A stretch of DNA of 64,000 nucleotides from DSSM01 sp964484125. GTDB taxonomy: Bacteria > Bacteroidota > Ignavibacteria > Tepidaquicellales > Tepidaquicellaceae. Position numbers and translations under genes: made by a program. Shown piece after piece: positions 26,274-35,687 of this stretch (position 1 is the stretch's first letter; each line of letters opens with the position of its first letter). Below the pieces are notes generated by a model that saw nothing but the letters and a program-made list of their open reading frames with translations, ran no database searches and was not told the origin of the DNA. Location of the stretch: NCBI GenBank assembly GCA_964484125.1, contig CAZAEK010000007.1:1-64000 (forward strand). Direction: 5' to 3'.

Positions 26274-27071
26274 ATGAAGCTTTTAAAATTAATCGTCATT
26301 TCAATATTGCTTTCATCTGTTGTTTTGCTTTACTCCTGCGAAAGCAATGACAGCAATATAGTTCACGGAACAGGTAACCTGAAAGCAAAAAGCAAGATGT
26401 TAATAGAGGTATTCACAAATACAAGCTGTGTCGGATGCCCTGCCGCAGATGCTTATGTTGATCAGATTCATCACTATCAGGGAGTAACAATAAACGATAC
26501 AAACGTTATTATTATTAAGGTTCATACAACAATGTTTCCGAATGACCCGTTTTATTTATTCAACGTACCTGTAAATAATACAAGACAAACTTATTATGGA
26601 GCTGGGATAGTAAATCCGCTTGGATTTTCAGACGGAACTATGATGGCAGTACCTTTTTCATCAAGTGCATGGACAAATCAGATTAATCAGCATCTGAATC
26701 TAACAAGAACCTTTGCGATTAATTTGTCAAATACGTATAACTCTGCAAATAATACCGGAACAATAAACCTGCAACTTGGACAGCTTTCCGGAGCAACAGT
26801 AAGTGATTTAAGATATTTTATTGCAGTAGTAGAAGATGATTTGCATTATAACGCACCAAACGGAGTCAATCTTCACAACAGTGTATTAAGGGATATGCTT
26901 ACAGCACCTGCAGGAGATGACCTTCAGCTAAGTGCGGGACAATCTGTTAATATCTCAAAAGATTATTCGCTTAAAAACGGAATTAATTATCTGAACACAA
27001 GTCTTGTAGTATTTATTCAAAGCGTATCAACAAAAACTGTTTACGCAGTAGAAAAGATAAAATTACAATAG
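26274..27071 (+). CDS. Omp28-related lipoprotein with CxxC motif
   Basis: The 265-residue protein has a lipoprotein signal peptide with lipobox LLYSC22, so it is probably anchored in the envelope. The body resembles the Omp28 family: IEVFTNTSCVGCPAADAYVD (C52-VG-C55, thioredoxin-like) followed by YGAGIVNPLGF and a beta-sandwich C-terminal half. Both cysteines of the CxxC are present, so redox activity is possible. It starts 16 bp after the barrel gene and 2 bp separate its stop from the next gene, so all four genes of this cluster look co-transcribed. Confidence 0.75.
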   Translation: MKLLKLIVISILLSSVVLLYSCESNDSNIVHGTGNLKAKSKMLIEVFTNTSCVGCPAADAYVDQIHHYQGVTINDTNVIIIKVHTTMFPNDPFYLFNVPVNNTRQTYYGAGIVNPLGFSDGTMMAVPFSSSAWTNQINQHLNLTRTFAINLSNTYNSANNTGTINLQLGQLSGATVSDLRYFIAVVEDDLHYNAPNGVNLHNSVLRDMLTAPAGDDLQLSAGQSVNISKDYSLKNGINYLNTSLVVFIQSVSTKTVYAVEKIKLQ

Positions 27072-27073
27072 CA

Positions 27074-29170
27074 ATGAATTTTTCGGGAAAATTCGCAAGT
27101 TTAATAATTCTGCTTCTCTTCTGGTGCTTCAACGCCTTGTCGCAAACAATTGACACAACAAAACAACAAAGCGACACAACAATTTTAAACTACCAGAAGC
27201 AAAATGAAAAACTTCTCGAAAACAACCTCGAAGAGATTGACGATTCAAAGCTTGTGGATTTTCTCGAATACCTTGAAGCAAATCCATACGACCTGAATAC
27301 AGTGATGAAAGAAGAACTCGAAGAAATTCCTTTCATTAGCTCTGTACTGGCGAGAAATATTATTGACTACAGAACAAAATCAGGCGGATTCAAATCAAAA
27401 AAAGAATTACTTGATATAGATGGAATTACAGATGATATTTATGACAACATAAAGTTATATCTCTATGTCAAAGGTTCTAAATCCGATTATGTAAAAACTG
27501 AATCTGGTAAATTAATACAGGAAAGCAGTTACAGAAACAAGAACCTTTTCAAAAATCTTGACGTTCAGATTCAATCCAGATTTCTACAGGATTTGCAGAC
27601 AAGGCAGGGATATCTTGACGGAGATTACGAGGGCTCTAAAGCAAAGGTATATAACCGGATTAACATAAATTATAAACACAAAGAATTCACTCTAGTTGGA
27701 AATGCGATGATAGAAAAAGATCCGGGAGAAAAAAGTCTTACGGATTTTTATTCCGCCTATGTAGAATTAAAAAACTATAAATTTATAAAAAGTCTTGTAG
27801 TCGGAGATTATCAGCTTGAATTCGGACAGGGCTTGGGAATGTGGAGTGCCCTTGGATTTTCAAAGGGCTCAATTGCAGTTGACCCGGCAAAAAAATCAGG
27901 TAGAACTTTGAGAAGTTATAACTCTGTGAACGAAGTACAGTTTTTCAGGGGCGTAGCAATGAATGTAAACTTTGGAAGATTTGACGGACTGGTATTTTTC
28001 TCAAACAACTATTACGATGCATCTATAGATACTACATTAAACGAAATATCAAGTTTATACTTTGACGGATACCACAGAACAGCAACAGAACGGAACAAAG
28101 AAAATTCCGTTTCAGAAAAAATTATTGGCGGTCGGCTTGAATATAACTACAGAGGAGTAAAGTTAGGCACATCATTCTGGACATCAACATTTTCAAAAAA
28201 TATTGCCGCAGATTCGGGTAAACAACTTTACAATTTTTCGGGTACTGCTGCAAATATGTTGAGTCTCGATTACGACTTTGTTTACAGGAATATGAATATC
28301 TATGGAGAATTTGCACGCTCGCAATCAGGATATATAGCTGGTTTAGGGGCGGTAAGATTTACGTTTTACAAAATTGCGGATTTGGTTTTCCTCTACAGAA
28401 ATTATCCCGAAGAATTTGCACCAATTCATTCATTTGCATTCGGAGAAAAAAACGGAAATACTCAAAACGAAAAAGGTTTTTATACAGGAATATCTCTCAG
28501 ACCGGTAAAAGGATTGACAATAAACGCATATTATGACCAGTTCAAATTCCCGTATATATCATTCTTTGAACCCGTTCCTTTGGAGGGGAATGATTTTTTA
28601 ACCTATGCAGAATATAAAGTAAACAACAACTTCAATATTTATTTCAAATTCAGAACCCGAAGCAAAGAAGAAACGCGGACAATAAAAGACGAATTCAACA
28701 GAGACGTAAAAAAAGTTGACACCAGAAACCAGATGACATACCGGCTTGGATTTGATTATGACATATCAGATAATATAAGAGTAAGAAGCAGGGTTGATTA
28801 CACGTTTATAAAATATGATAACTTCGGCGGCAACAACAAAGGATTATCATTCTGGTCGGATATAAGAGCAAGCGTATTAAGAAATCTCACAATAGACTTA
28901 CGACTCATTTTTTTCAAAACAGACGAATACGACAGCAGAATATACGAATACGAAAACGACATCAGGGGTGTTTTTGCAAACTACGCATTATACGGGCAGG
29001 GCAGAAGATGGTATCTCGTTGCAAAATGGAGACCATTGGACTACGTAGAACTTCAGGCAAAATACGCCGAAACCTATATAGACAATGCAAAATCCATCGG
29101 CTCCGGCAACGATGAAATCCAGGGCAACATCAACAACAAACTAAACTTAGGGTTGATTGTTAATTTTTAA
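27074..29170 (+). CDS. Helix-hairpin-helix outer-membrane beta-barrel protein
   Basis: The 698-residue protein has a signal peptide (about residues 1-24), a periplasmic helix-hairpin-helix region of the ComEA type (residues about 65-133, with NPYDLNTVMKEELEEIPF, then RTKSGGFKSKKELLDIDGI), and a long C-terminal beta-barrel ending LNLGLIVNF. HhH domains of this kind bind DNA in ComEA, but in FCB-group barrel proteins the ligand is not established. It is the last gene of the thioredoxin/DUF6029-like/Omp28-like cluster. The end faces a methyltransferase gene across a 169-bp gap. Confidence 0.75.
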   Translation: MNFSGKFASLIILLLFWCFNALSQTIDTTKQQSDTTILNYQKQNEKLLENNLEEIDDSKLVDFLEYLEANPYDLNTVMKEELEEIPFISSVLARNIIDYRTKSGGFKSKKELLDIDGITDDIYDNIKLYLYVKGSKSDYVKTESGKLIQESSYRNKNLFKNLDVQIQSRFLQDLQTRQGYLDGDYEGSKAKVYNRININYKHKEFTLVGNAMIEKDPGEKSLTDFYSAYVELKNYKFIKSLVVGDYQLEFGQGLGMWSALGFSKGSIAVDPAKKSGRTLRSYNSVNEVQFFRGVAMNVNFGRFDGLVFFSNNYYDASIDTTLNEISSLYFDGYHRTATERNKENSVSEKIIGGRLEYNYRGVKLGTSFWTSTFSKNIAADSGKQLYNFSGTAANMLSLDYDFVYRNMNIYGEFARSQSGYIAGLGAVRFTFYKIADLVFLYRNYPEEFAPIHSFAFGEKNGNTQNEKGFYTGISLRPVKGLTINAYYDQFKFPYISFFEPVPLEGNDFLTYAEYKVNNNFNIYFKFRTRSKEETRTIKDEFNRDVKKVDTRNQMTYRLGFDYDISDNIRVRSRVDYTFIKYDNFGGNNKGLSFWSDIRASVLRNLTIDLRLIFFKTDEYDSRIYEYENDIRGVFANYALYGQGRRWYLVAKWRPLDYVELQAKYAETYIDNAKSIGSGNDEIQGNINNKLNLGLIVNF

Positions 29171-29339
29171 GGGGATTATAAAGTATATCTCGAAATTCAC
29201 TATTTTTCTCTGAAGTATAAAAAATTCCCTCCGTTTTTCGTATAAAATGAAATAATTTCTTACAATAAATTACCAAAAAGTTTTTTCGTTTCAAATTCAA
29301 AAGTTTAAGAATTTATAAAAAATGGAAAAATAGTCATAC

Positions 29340-29954
29340 CTATTTCCTCACCTTCACTATATGCGATGTCGGAGGGTTATTTAAAATTTCAGATTCAAGG
29401 GTTAATCCAGCGGATTCGATTAATCCGTGCAAGCCGTTGTTTCTTTCGTATGATTTGAAATTTGTGTAATGCTCTTTTCCCGCAACAAATTCTACTATTC
29501 CGTTTAGAAAATTCATCATTCCTTTCGGTCGTGGTATAAGATAATCTACAAGTATTATATATTCGCATCTTTCGGCTAATTGTTTTAGTATATTTATCCT
29601 GTGCTTCTCGCCGACTTCATGTATAACATAAGACATTAATGCAAAATCGTATCTTGTATCTGTATCTGCCAGAAATGTTTCAATTCCCTTATGATGAAAT
29701 TTTACATTTGGATATTTTTCTTCCGGAAAATTTTTCTTCGCAATCTTTATATTTCTTTCAGATAAATCAATTGCATCAATCCGTTTGCAGTTTTCGATGA
29801 TGTGCCTTGTAAACCTGCCCGTACCGCATCCTGCGTCAAGGACAACAGATTCATTGCCGATTAGTTTTAACACATTCTTAAATGCCGCATCCTGATTTGG
29901 TGCTACAAATATATCATAAAACTTACCGTCATACCAGTGGTTTTTATTTTCCAT
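29340..29954 (-). CDS. Class I SAM-dependent methyltransferase
   Basis: The 204-residue cytoplasmic protein has the SAM-binding motif VLDAGCGTGRFTRHI (about residues 36-50), an acidic residue after strand 2 (IDAIDLSERN), and the later FALMSYVIHEV strand. The substrate cannot be deduced. It follows the barrel gene at 29966 by 11 bp in a minus-strand operon headed by an OsmC-like gene. Confidence 0.85.
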   Translation of the reverse strand: MENKNHWYDGKFYDIFVAPNQDAAFKNVLKLIGNESVVLDAGCGTGRFTRHIIENCKRIDAIDLSERNIKIAKKNFPEEKYPNVKFHHKGIETFLADTDTRYDFALMSYVIHEVGEKHRINILKQLAERCEYIILVDYLIPRPKGMMNFLNGIVEFVAGKEHYTNFKSYERNNGLHGLIESAGLTLESEILNNPPTSHIVKVRK

Positions 29955-29965
29955 TTAATATTTTT

Positions 29966-30673
29966 TTACAGACCAAACCTGACACCGCCTCTGAATGTGA
30001 AATATCCGACACCTTTTAATTCTTCTGAAGTATATTGAGAGTTATTGTTTCTGAAAAAGTTATATGACTTCGAAAATGTTACTGTCGAATAATTATACTT
30101 TACAGATAAATCAAAATCAACCTTTGGAAGAATAGGAATTTCTACACCAACGCCTAATGAACCGCCAAATCCAATATCCATTTTAGATTCTGATACTTTT
30201 GATAAATCAGATATGGATGTCGGATTGCTGCTGTTTGCTATTATCTGCGCTCCGCTGAATCTGTCTGCAAAACTCATCAGCCGAACTCCTAATTCTCCTG
30301 TTGCATAGGGAGTTGCGCTCGGCGAGGGAATTCTATATCTTACACCTGCAAGTATCGGAATTTCTGTAGCCCCCCAATCCGGCTCGAAATTATCTACAAC
30401 TACATATAATTTGGATTTCACCTCGTTTAAGAAATAATCATTTTTATATGTAAATGTACTGTAACCGGCTGATAAAGATAAATCGAGTCCTGGTACAGGT
30501 AAACTATAAAAAGCAACTACTTCGGCTGATATGCCTGATTTATATACCTCTGCAAAAGTTCCGTTCGGAAAATTCGGTCCTATTGAAGCCGCAAATTTAA
30601 ATGGTATCTGCGAATAGGAATTACCTGCAATTAATAAAATTAAAATTGCTGAAAACGAAATAAATTTTTTCAT
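29966..30673 (-). CDS. Outer-membrane beta-barrel protein, small
   Basis: The 235-residue protein has a signal peptide (about residues 1-21, ending NSYSQ) and beta strands typical of an eight-stranded OmpA/opacity-like barrel (FAASIGPNFPNG near the start, GYFTFRGGVRFGL at the C-terminus). It lies 24 bp after the OsmC gene and 11 bp before the methyltransferase. Function is unknown; a structural or adhesion-like role is possible. Confidence 0.7.
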   Translation of the reverse strand: MKKFISFSAILILLIAGNSYSQIPFKFAASIGPNFPNGTFAEVYKSGISAEVVAFYSLPVPGLDLSLSAGYSTFTYKNDYFLNEVKSKLYVVVDNFEPDWGATEIPILAGVRYRIPSPSATPYATGELGVRLMSFADRFSGAQIIANSSNPTSISDLSKVSESKMDIGFGGSLGVGVEIPILPKVDFDLSVKYNYSTVTFSKSYNFFRNNNSQYTSEELKGVGYFTFRGGVRFGL

Positions 30674-30697
30674 TGCGAATAGAATTTTAGTTTAAAA

Positions 30698-31111
30698 TTA
30701 TATTATTTTAATTTCATAAGTTAATTCCATTGCTTTTTTATATACTGCTGAAACACCGCAATATTTTTCCTGAGATAAGTCAACTGCCTTTTTGAGTTTT
30801 TCCATATCGAGGTCATTTCCCCTGAATTCATATATCAGATGAATTTTATAATAGTGCTTCGGATGTTCTTCGGTCAGTTCTGCTTCTACTGTTATATTAA
30901 ATGATTCAACTTCCTGCCTCATTTTATTCAGAATTGATATTACATCCATTCCCGTACAACCTGATAGTGATGCGAGCATTAGTTCTTTTGGTCTCGGACC
31001 TGCATTTTCTCCTCCTACTTCAGGAACTGCATCCATTATTAAATGATGACCGCTTACAACTGCATCAAATTTCATTTTTCCGATCCAGGCAGTTTTTAGT
31101 ACTTGTTTCAT
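30698..31111 (-). CDS. OsmC family peroxidase-like protein
   Basis: The 137-residue protein has the OsmC/Ohr fold pattern with both conserved cysteines, C52 in LSGCTGMDV and C118 in KYCGVSAVY. OsmC proteins use these two thiols to reduce organic hydroperoxides. It is the first gene of a minus-strand group with a barrel protein and a methyltransferase, and is divergent from the 5'-nucleotidase gene at 31258. Confidence 0.85.
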   Translation of the reverse strand: MKQVLKTAWIGKMKFDAVVSGHHLIMDAVPEVGGENAGPRPKELMLASLSGCTGMDVISILNKMRQEVESFNITVEAELTEEHPKHYYKIHLIYEFRGNDLDMEKLKKAVDLSQEKYCGVSAVYKKAMELTYEIKII

Positions 31112-31257
31112 ATTATTAATTGTTTAATTATTGTTTTATATTAATATAATATAATTTTTGTTTTATAAATTCAATAGATTTAAGTTTGATAATATATTGG
31201 ATTTTTATTTTGATTTAATTGTTTTAGATTAAAAAATAATATAAATCAACATCAATT

Positions 31258-32790
31258 ATGAGAAAAATATTTCTTTTTGTTTTCTTTTTATTTGCCGGAA
31301 ATTCTCTTGCACAGGAAGTCAGAGATTTAAGAATTCTCCACTGGAATGATTTTCATTCAAGAAATATGCCTTATGAAGTTCAAAAGAAAAAAGACGGAGA
31401 AACAACAAGGTATTACGTCGGCGGTGCGGCAGGTTTATTCGGCTATATTAAACAAAATATGAACAGCAATACTATTAAATTACATGGAGGTGATGAATAT
31501 CAGGGAACTCCTATTTCTTCTATTACAAACGGATTTTCACAGATTCAGTTTCTTAACGTAATAAAACCGGATTATATGGTTCTCGGTAATCACGATTTTG
31601 ATTATGGATATTGGATGCTTGATTCTGCTATTAATATTGCACAGTTTAATACTCTGGGCGGTAATGTTTTAAGAGAAAATATTAATAAGCCATACGCTTC
31701 CTTAACCGGATTTAAGGTTGTTAATGATATTAAAATTGGTTTTCTTGGATTAAGTCCTGAAGAACTTCCAACTTTAACTTTACCTAAAAATATTCAGGGC
31801 TTGAGAATTCTTAACACTGATTCTGTTTTGACAGAAGGAATCTCAGCTTTGAAAAGTTTTGAGTGCGATTTAATAGTTTTATTATCTCATAACGGAATAG
31901 AATATGACAGTATTATTGCATCGAAATTTCATAAAGATATTGATGTTATAGTAAGCGGACACGATCACAAATCTTTATCCAAACCAAAAATTGTAAATGG
32001 TACGCTTATTGTTGAATCCGGTTGGGGCGGAAGATATCTCGGTTTACTTGATATTCAGGTTGATATTGATAAAGATACAGTAATTTCCTATAAACGCGAA
32101 CTTATTGAAACTGTTTTAGATGAATCCGTTACAGACAAGGATTTACAGGCATTTGTAGAAAAAATGGAAGAAGCAATCAAGCCGGAGCTTCAGAAAGTAA
32201 TCGGTAAACTTGAAATAGACTGGGACAAAGATAAGAATCTCGGGCAATGGCAGGCAGATGCTTTCAGGAAAAAAACAAATTCTGATATTGCATTTCTAAA
32301 TTCCGGTGGTGTAAGAAAAAACTTATTGGCAGGTAATATCACTGTTGGAGACATCTGGGAAATCAATCCATTCGGAAATACAATTAATCTGATAAGAGTA
32401 AAAGGTTCGTTTTTAAAGGAAATGATTGCGAACCATCTGAAAAAGGCACTGGAAGATTATGAGAAAAACGGATATTATGATTACCTGATAGTTTCCGGTC
32501 TTTATGTAGAATACAGCGGAAATGAGATGAAAGAAGGGAAAAATGATTTTCTGAAATCAGTTAAGGCAGATGGAAAAGAAATAGATGATGAGAAAATATA
32601 CGTAATAGCAACCAATAATTATACTGCTACACAAATCAATAAATACTTCGGAAATTTATCTGAGCCTATAACTCCTGAAGAGACTAATATTATTGACAGG
32701 GATTTGATAATTGAAGCTGTTAAAGAAGCAGGTATAATAAATAATAAATACGAAGACCGTATTTTGAATATTGATGAATTAAAAAATTAA
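31258..32790 (+). CDS. Exported 5'-nucleotidase/metallophosphoesterase (UshA-like)
   Basis: The 510-residue protein has a signal peptide (1-19, ending NSLAQ) and the two-domain layout of bacterial 5'-nucleotidases. The metallophosphoesterase domain shows D31 and H33 (LHWNDFHSRN), the GGDEYQGTP strand, LGNHDFDYG and VSGHDHKS metal ligands. The C-terminal substrate domain (from about residue 300) has LNSGGVRKNLLAGNITVGD. It probably releases phosphate and nucleosides from nucleotides in the periplasm. It heads a five-gene run with yggX, an RsbU-like gene, purE and a CpeT-like gene. Confidence 0.92.
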   Translation: MRKIFLFVFFLFAGNSLAQEVRDLRILHWNDFHSRNMPYEVQKKKDGETTRYYVGGAAGLFGYIKQNMNSNTIKLHGGDEYQGTPISSITNGFSQIQFLNVIKPDYMVLGNHDFDYGYWMLDSAINIAQFNTLGGNVLRENINKPYASLTGFKVVNDIKIGFLGLSPEELPTLTLPKNIQGLRILNTDSVLTEGISALKSFECDLIVLLSHNGIEYDSIIASKFHKDIDVIVSGHDHKSLSKPKIVNGTLIVESGWGGRYLGLLDIQVDIDKDTVISYKRELIETVLDESVTDKDLQAFVEKMEEAIKPELQKVIGKLEIDWDKDKNLGQWQADAFRKKTNSDIAFLNSGGVRKNLLAGNITVGDIWEINPFGNTINLIRVKGSFLKEMIANHLKKALEDYEKNGYYDYLIVSGLYVEYSGNEMKEGKNDFLKSVKADGKEIDDEKIYVIATNNYTATQINKYFGNLSEPITPEETNIIDRDLIIEAVKEAGIINNKYEDRILNIDELKN

Positions 32791-32801
32791 AAATAATATA
32801 T

Positions 32802-33077
32802 ATGTCGGAACAAAGAATGGTTTTTTGCGTAAAGTTAAAAAAAGAGTTACCGGGTCTTAAGCGTTTGCCTTTTCAGGGAGAGCTTGGACAGAAGATTTTT
32901 GATAATGTATCTCAGGAAGCTTTTAACATGTTTAAAGATTATTTTCTTATGATTGTTAATGAATACAGATTAGATCTCTCTAACCCTAAAACTGACCAGC
33001 TTTTTTTAGACCAGGCAAGGGAATTTTTCTTTGGCGAAGGCGGAAAACTCCCTGAACAATATAAGCCCAAAAACTAA
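32802..33077 (+). CDS. yggX: Fe(2+)-trafficking / oxidative damage protection protein (YggX)
   Basis: The 91-residue protein matches YggX along its whole length: MVFCVKLKKELPGL with the conserved N-terminal cysteine (C9), PFQGELGQKIFDNVSQEAF, then MIVNEYRLDLSNP and FFFGEGG near the end. In enterobacteria YggX protects Fe-S proteins from oxidation and is linked to iron handling. The family is best known from Proteobacteria, so its presence here is of interest. It lies 11 bp after the 5'-nucleotidase gene and 27 bp before the phosphatase gene. Confidence 0.88.
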   Translation: MSEQRMVFCVKLKKELPGLKRLPFQGELGQKIFDNVSQEAFNMFKDYFLMIVNEYRLDLSNPKTDQLFLDQAREFFFGEGGKLPEQYKPKN

Positions 33078-33104
33078 ACTTATTCTATATTATAATTTTA
33101 CAGT

Positions 33105-34562
33105 TTGGATTTAAGTTTAAAATACGACAATTATATATCTTTACCAAAGGATGAGGCATATACTTTATATTGCGATGAGCTGACAAACAAATCATTAAAG
33201 TGGATGTTTATTGCCTTGGTTGTTGTATTTGGAATTGCAACTATAGTTATAGGAATAGAAAATTTTTTCAGTGTAAAATTTTTCTTTTACCTTTTTTCAT
33301 TTCTTGCTTCATTCTTTTTGCTTTATTACTATAAACAGATTTTTGCAGTTAATAAAATCAGAAAGAATTTTTATATCTTATTCATATCTGCGGTTTTTTT
33401 ATTTACAGGAGATACAATCTATGATAATATTATTGTATATCCCGTACAAGAAGATATCAGAACCGGAGAAGTTTTAAAAAATGAAAATATAATAAGAAAA
33501 GACACAATAGGTGAAACTCAGATAACTATAAAAAAATCCGATGAATCTTCTTTTTTAAATATCAGTTTTTTATTTGTGCTTGTGATATTTACTGTGGTTT
33601 ATGTTTCTAAAACTGAATATATACAGTTATATTCAGTTGCTTACGGAATACCTTTGTTTTCACAGATAGTCTTAATGAAATATTTCGTGTTTGAAGATTT
33701 TATTATTCATACTTTATTGATTGGTCTTATGGTTACCGTTTCACTGACACGGGAAAATAAAAGGCGTAAGACTTTTATAAAGCAATACGATTATTTCAAT
33801 AAAAAAGAAAATGATGCACGCAGAATGAGAAAGGAGCTTGATTATGCAAGAGAGATACAGATTGCAATGTTACCGGAAGCATTCAGAAAATTCGGTTCAA
33901 TTGAAGTTGCTTCAAATTCTACACCTGCAATGGAAGTAGGTGGAGATTATTATGATTATTTTGAAATTTCTGAAAATGAAACCGGGTTTTTTATATGTGA
34001 TGTCTCAGGGCACGGAGTAGCAAGTGCATTAATGCTTTCCGGATTGAGAAGTTGTATGCATTTACTTATAGAAGATTCATCAAATCCAAAAGAGATATTC
34101 AGCAGATTAAATAAGATGGTAAGAAAAACACAGAACAGGAAAATGTTTGTAACAGCAGTATTTGCAGTTATAGACACAAAAGAAAATACCTGTTCGCTTT
34201 TTAATGCAGGTCACTTACCACCTTTTAAAATTGACGGTAATACAAACGAAATTATGAAAATCAGAAGGCATGGCGTAACACTTGGTGCACTTGATTATAT
34301 ATCTACTGAAAAAGATGAAAGTGAGGTAAAATTTAGTTTTTGCAGGAATGATAAACTGATATTATATACAGATGGTGTAACTGAAGCAATGAACAGCAAA
34401 AAAGAAGAATATGGATTTCACAGATTGGAAGAATTGCTTTATACAATATCAGATAAAACCCCTGAAGATATATTAAACAGTATAATTTCATCTGTGAACA
34501 ATTTTTCTGAAGGTATTGAGCAGCGTGATGATATGACAATAATGGTAATAGGAAGAAATTAA
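33105..34562 (+). CDS. Membrane protein with SpoIIE/RsbU-type PP2C phosphatase domain
   Basis: The 485-residue protein starts at TTG 33105. It has two helices around residues 30-75, one near 90-105, and three more around 150-205, so about six membrane segments. A short coiled linker leads to a PP2C-like SpoIIE domain (about residues 245-485) with REIQIAMLPE, then EVGGDYYDYFE and FICDVSGHGVASALM carrying the metal-binding aspartates, and DDMTIMVI at the end. It probably dephosphorylates a STAS protein; one is encoded at 15664. The input signal is unknown. Confidence 0.88.
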   Translation: MDLSLKYDNYISLPKDEAYTLYCDELTNKSLKWMFIALVVVFGIATIVIGIENFFSVKFFFYLFSFLASFFLLYYYKQIFAVNKIRKNFYILFISAVFLFTGDTIYDNIIVYPVQEDIRTGEVLKNENIIRKDTIGETQITIKKSDESSFLNISFLFVLVIFTVVYVSKTEYIQLYSVAYGIPLFSQIVLMKYFVFEDFIIHTLLIGLMVTVSLTRENKRRKTFIKQYDYFNKKENDARRMRKELDYAREIQIAMLPEAFRKFGSIEVASNSTPAMEVGGDYYDYFEISENETGFFICDVSGHGVASALMLSGLRSCMHLLIEDSSNPKEIFSRLNKMVRKTQNRKMFVTAVFAVIDTKENTCSLFNAGHLPPFKIDGNTNEIMKIRRHGVTLGALDYISTEKDESEVKFSFCRNDKLILYTDGVTEAMNSKKEEYGFHRLEELLYTISDKTPEDILNSIISSVNNFSEGIEQRDDMTIMVIGRN

Positions 34563-34572
34563 AACATTAAAC

Positions 34573-35070
34573 ATGAAAAAAAATAAAAAACCTTTGGTGG
34601 GAATAATAATGGGTTCAGATTCAGATTTACCTGTAATGAAGCAGGCAGGTGATATTCTGAATGAATTTGATGTGCCATTTGAAGTAATGATAACATCGGC
34701 ACATAGGACGCCGGAACTGATGGCGAGCTATTCAAAGTCGGCTTATAAGCGAGGTATAAAAGTAATAATTGCAGGAGCAGGCGGCTCTGCACACCTGCCC
34801 GGAATGAGTGCCGCATATTCCCCGTTACCTGTAATCGGTGTACCTGTTGAAAGCAAGGCACTTAAAGGGCTTGACTCGCTGTTGTCTATTGTTCAAATGC
34901 CTTACGGAGTACCGGTTGCAACTGTTGCAATTAATAATGCAAAAAATGCAGGCTTGCTTGCTGTAAGTATTCTTGCAACATCTGACAAAAAGTTACTTGA
35001 AAAAATGATACGCTTTAAAAATAAGATTAAGAAAGAATCATTAAATAAGAATAAAAATCTGAAAAAATGA
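34573..35070 (+). CDS. purE: 5-(carboxyamino)imidazole ribonucleotide mutase
   Basis: PurE rearranges N5-CAIR to CAIR in purine synthesis. The 165-residue protein shows GSDSD (14-18), SAHR (42-45, catalytic histidine H44) and the GAGGSAHLPGM loop, all diagnostic of class I PurE. The C-terminus is a basic tail of about 20 residues longer than usual. PurK is not adjacent. It overlaps the CpeT-like gene by 4 bp. Confidence 0.95.
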   Translation: MKKNKKPLVGIIMGSDSDLPVMKQAGDILNEFDVPFEVMITSAHRTPELMASYSKSAYKRGIKVIIAGAGGSAHLPGMSAAYSPLPVIGVPVESKALKGLDSLLSIVQMPYGVPVATVAINNAKNAGLLAVSILATSDKKLLEKMIRFKNKIKKESLNKNKNLKK

Positions 35071-35687
35071 AAAAATATATTTTCTTTTTTATCGTATTAT
35101 TTACGTCAACATTTACATTTGCTCAGGTTAAAGATGATGTAAACGATTTATCTCTTCTTGTCAGTTACCTTGATGGAAATTTTAATACCCTTGAACAATC
35201 AAAAGCAGATACAAATTACTATCACATAGTATTACATATGAAAACTATATGGAAAGAAAGAACTGACGGAGTATGGATGTATGTTGAACAGGCAGTAGGA
35301 TGGAAGCAGGATAAACCATACAGGCAAAGGATTTATAAAATTTCTGTATTAGATGAAAATACGATTATAAGTGAAGTTTATACATTTGAAAATCCTTTAA
35401 AATATACCGGTGCCTGGAAAGATGAAAATCTTATTTCTGACCTCTCCCCCGATAAACTTACAAAGCGTGAAGGATGCACAGTTTATATACAAAAAACAGG
35501 GAGCGATACTTTTGAGGGCGAAACTCGTGGGAAGGAATGTCAGAGTGATTTAGCCGGTGCAAAATACGCCTCATCAAAAGTTACAATTAAACCGGATATG
35601 TTTATTAGCTGGGACAGAGGATTTGATGACAAGGATGAACAAGTATGGGGTGCGGAGAAAGGCGGATATATATTTAAAAAAGAATAA
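35067..35687 (+). CDS. Exported CpcT/CpeT-like protein
   Basis: The 206-residue protein has a signal peptide (about 1-19, ending TFAQ) and a body resembling the CpcT/CpeT chromophore lyase family: LVSYLDGNFNTLEQSKAD, then the WMYVEQA strand, PYRQRIYKI, and REGCTVYIQKTGSDTFEGE. In cyanobacteria these attach bilins to phycobiliproteins. No pigment genes are present here and the protein is exported, so the fold is probably used for another small ligand. It ends directly against pyrD on the other strand. Confidence 0.8.
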   Translation: MKKYIFFFIVLFTSTFTFAQVKDDVNDLSLLVSYLDGNFNTLEQSKADTNYYHIVLHMKTIWKERTDGVWMYVEQAVGWKQDKPYRQRIYKISVLDENTIISEVYTFENPLKYTGAWKDENLISDLSPDKLTKREGCTVYIQKTGSDTFEGETRGKECQSDLAGAKYASSKVTIKPDMFISWDRGFDDKDEQVWGAEKGGYIFKKE

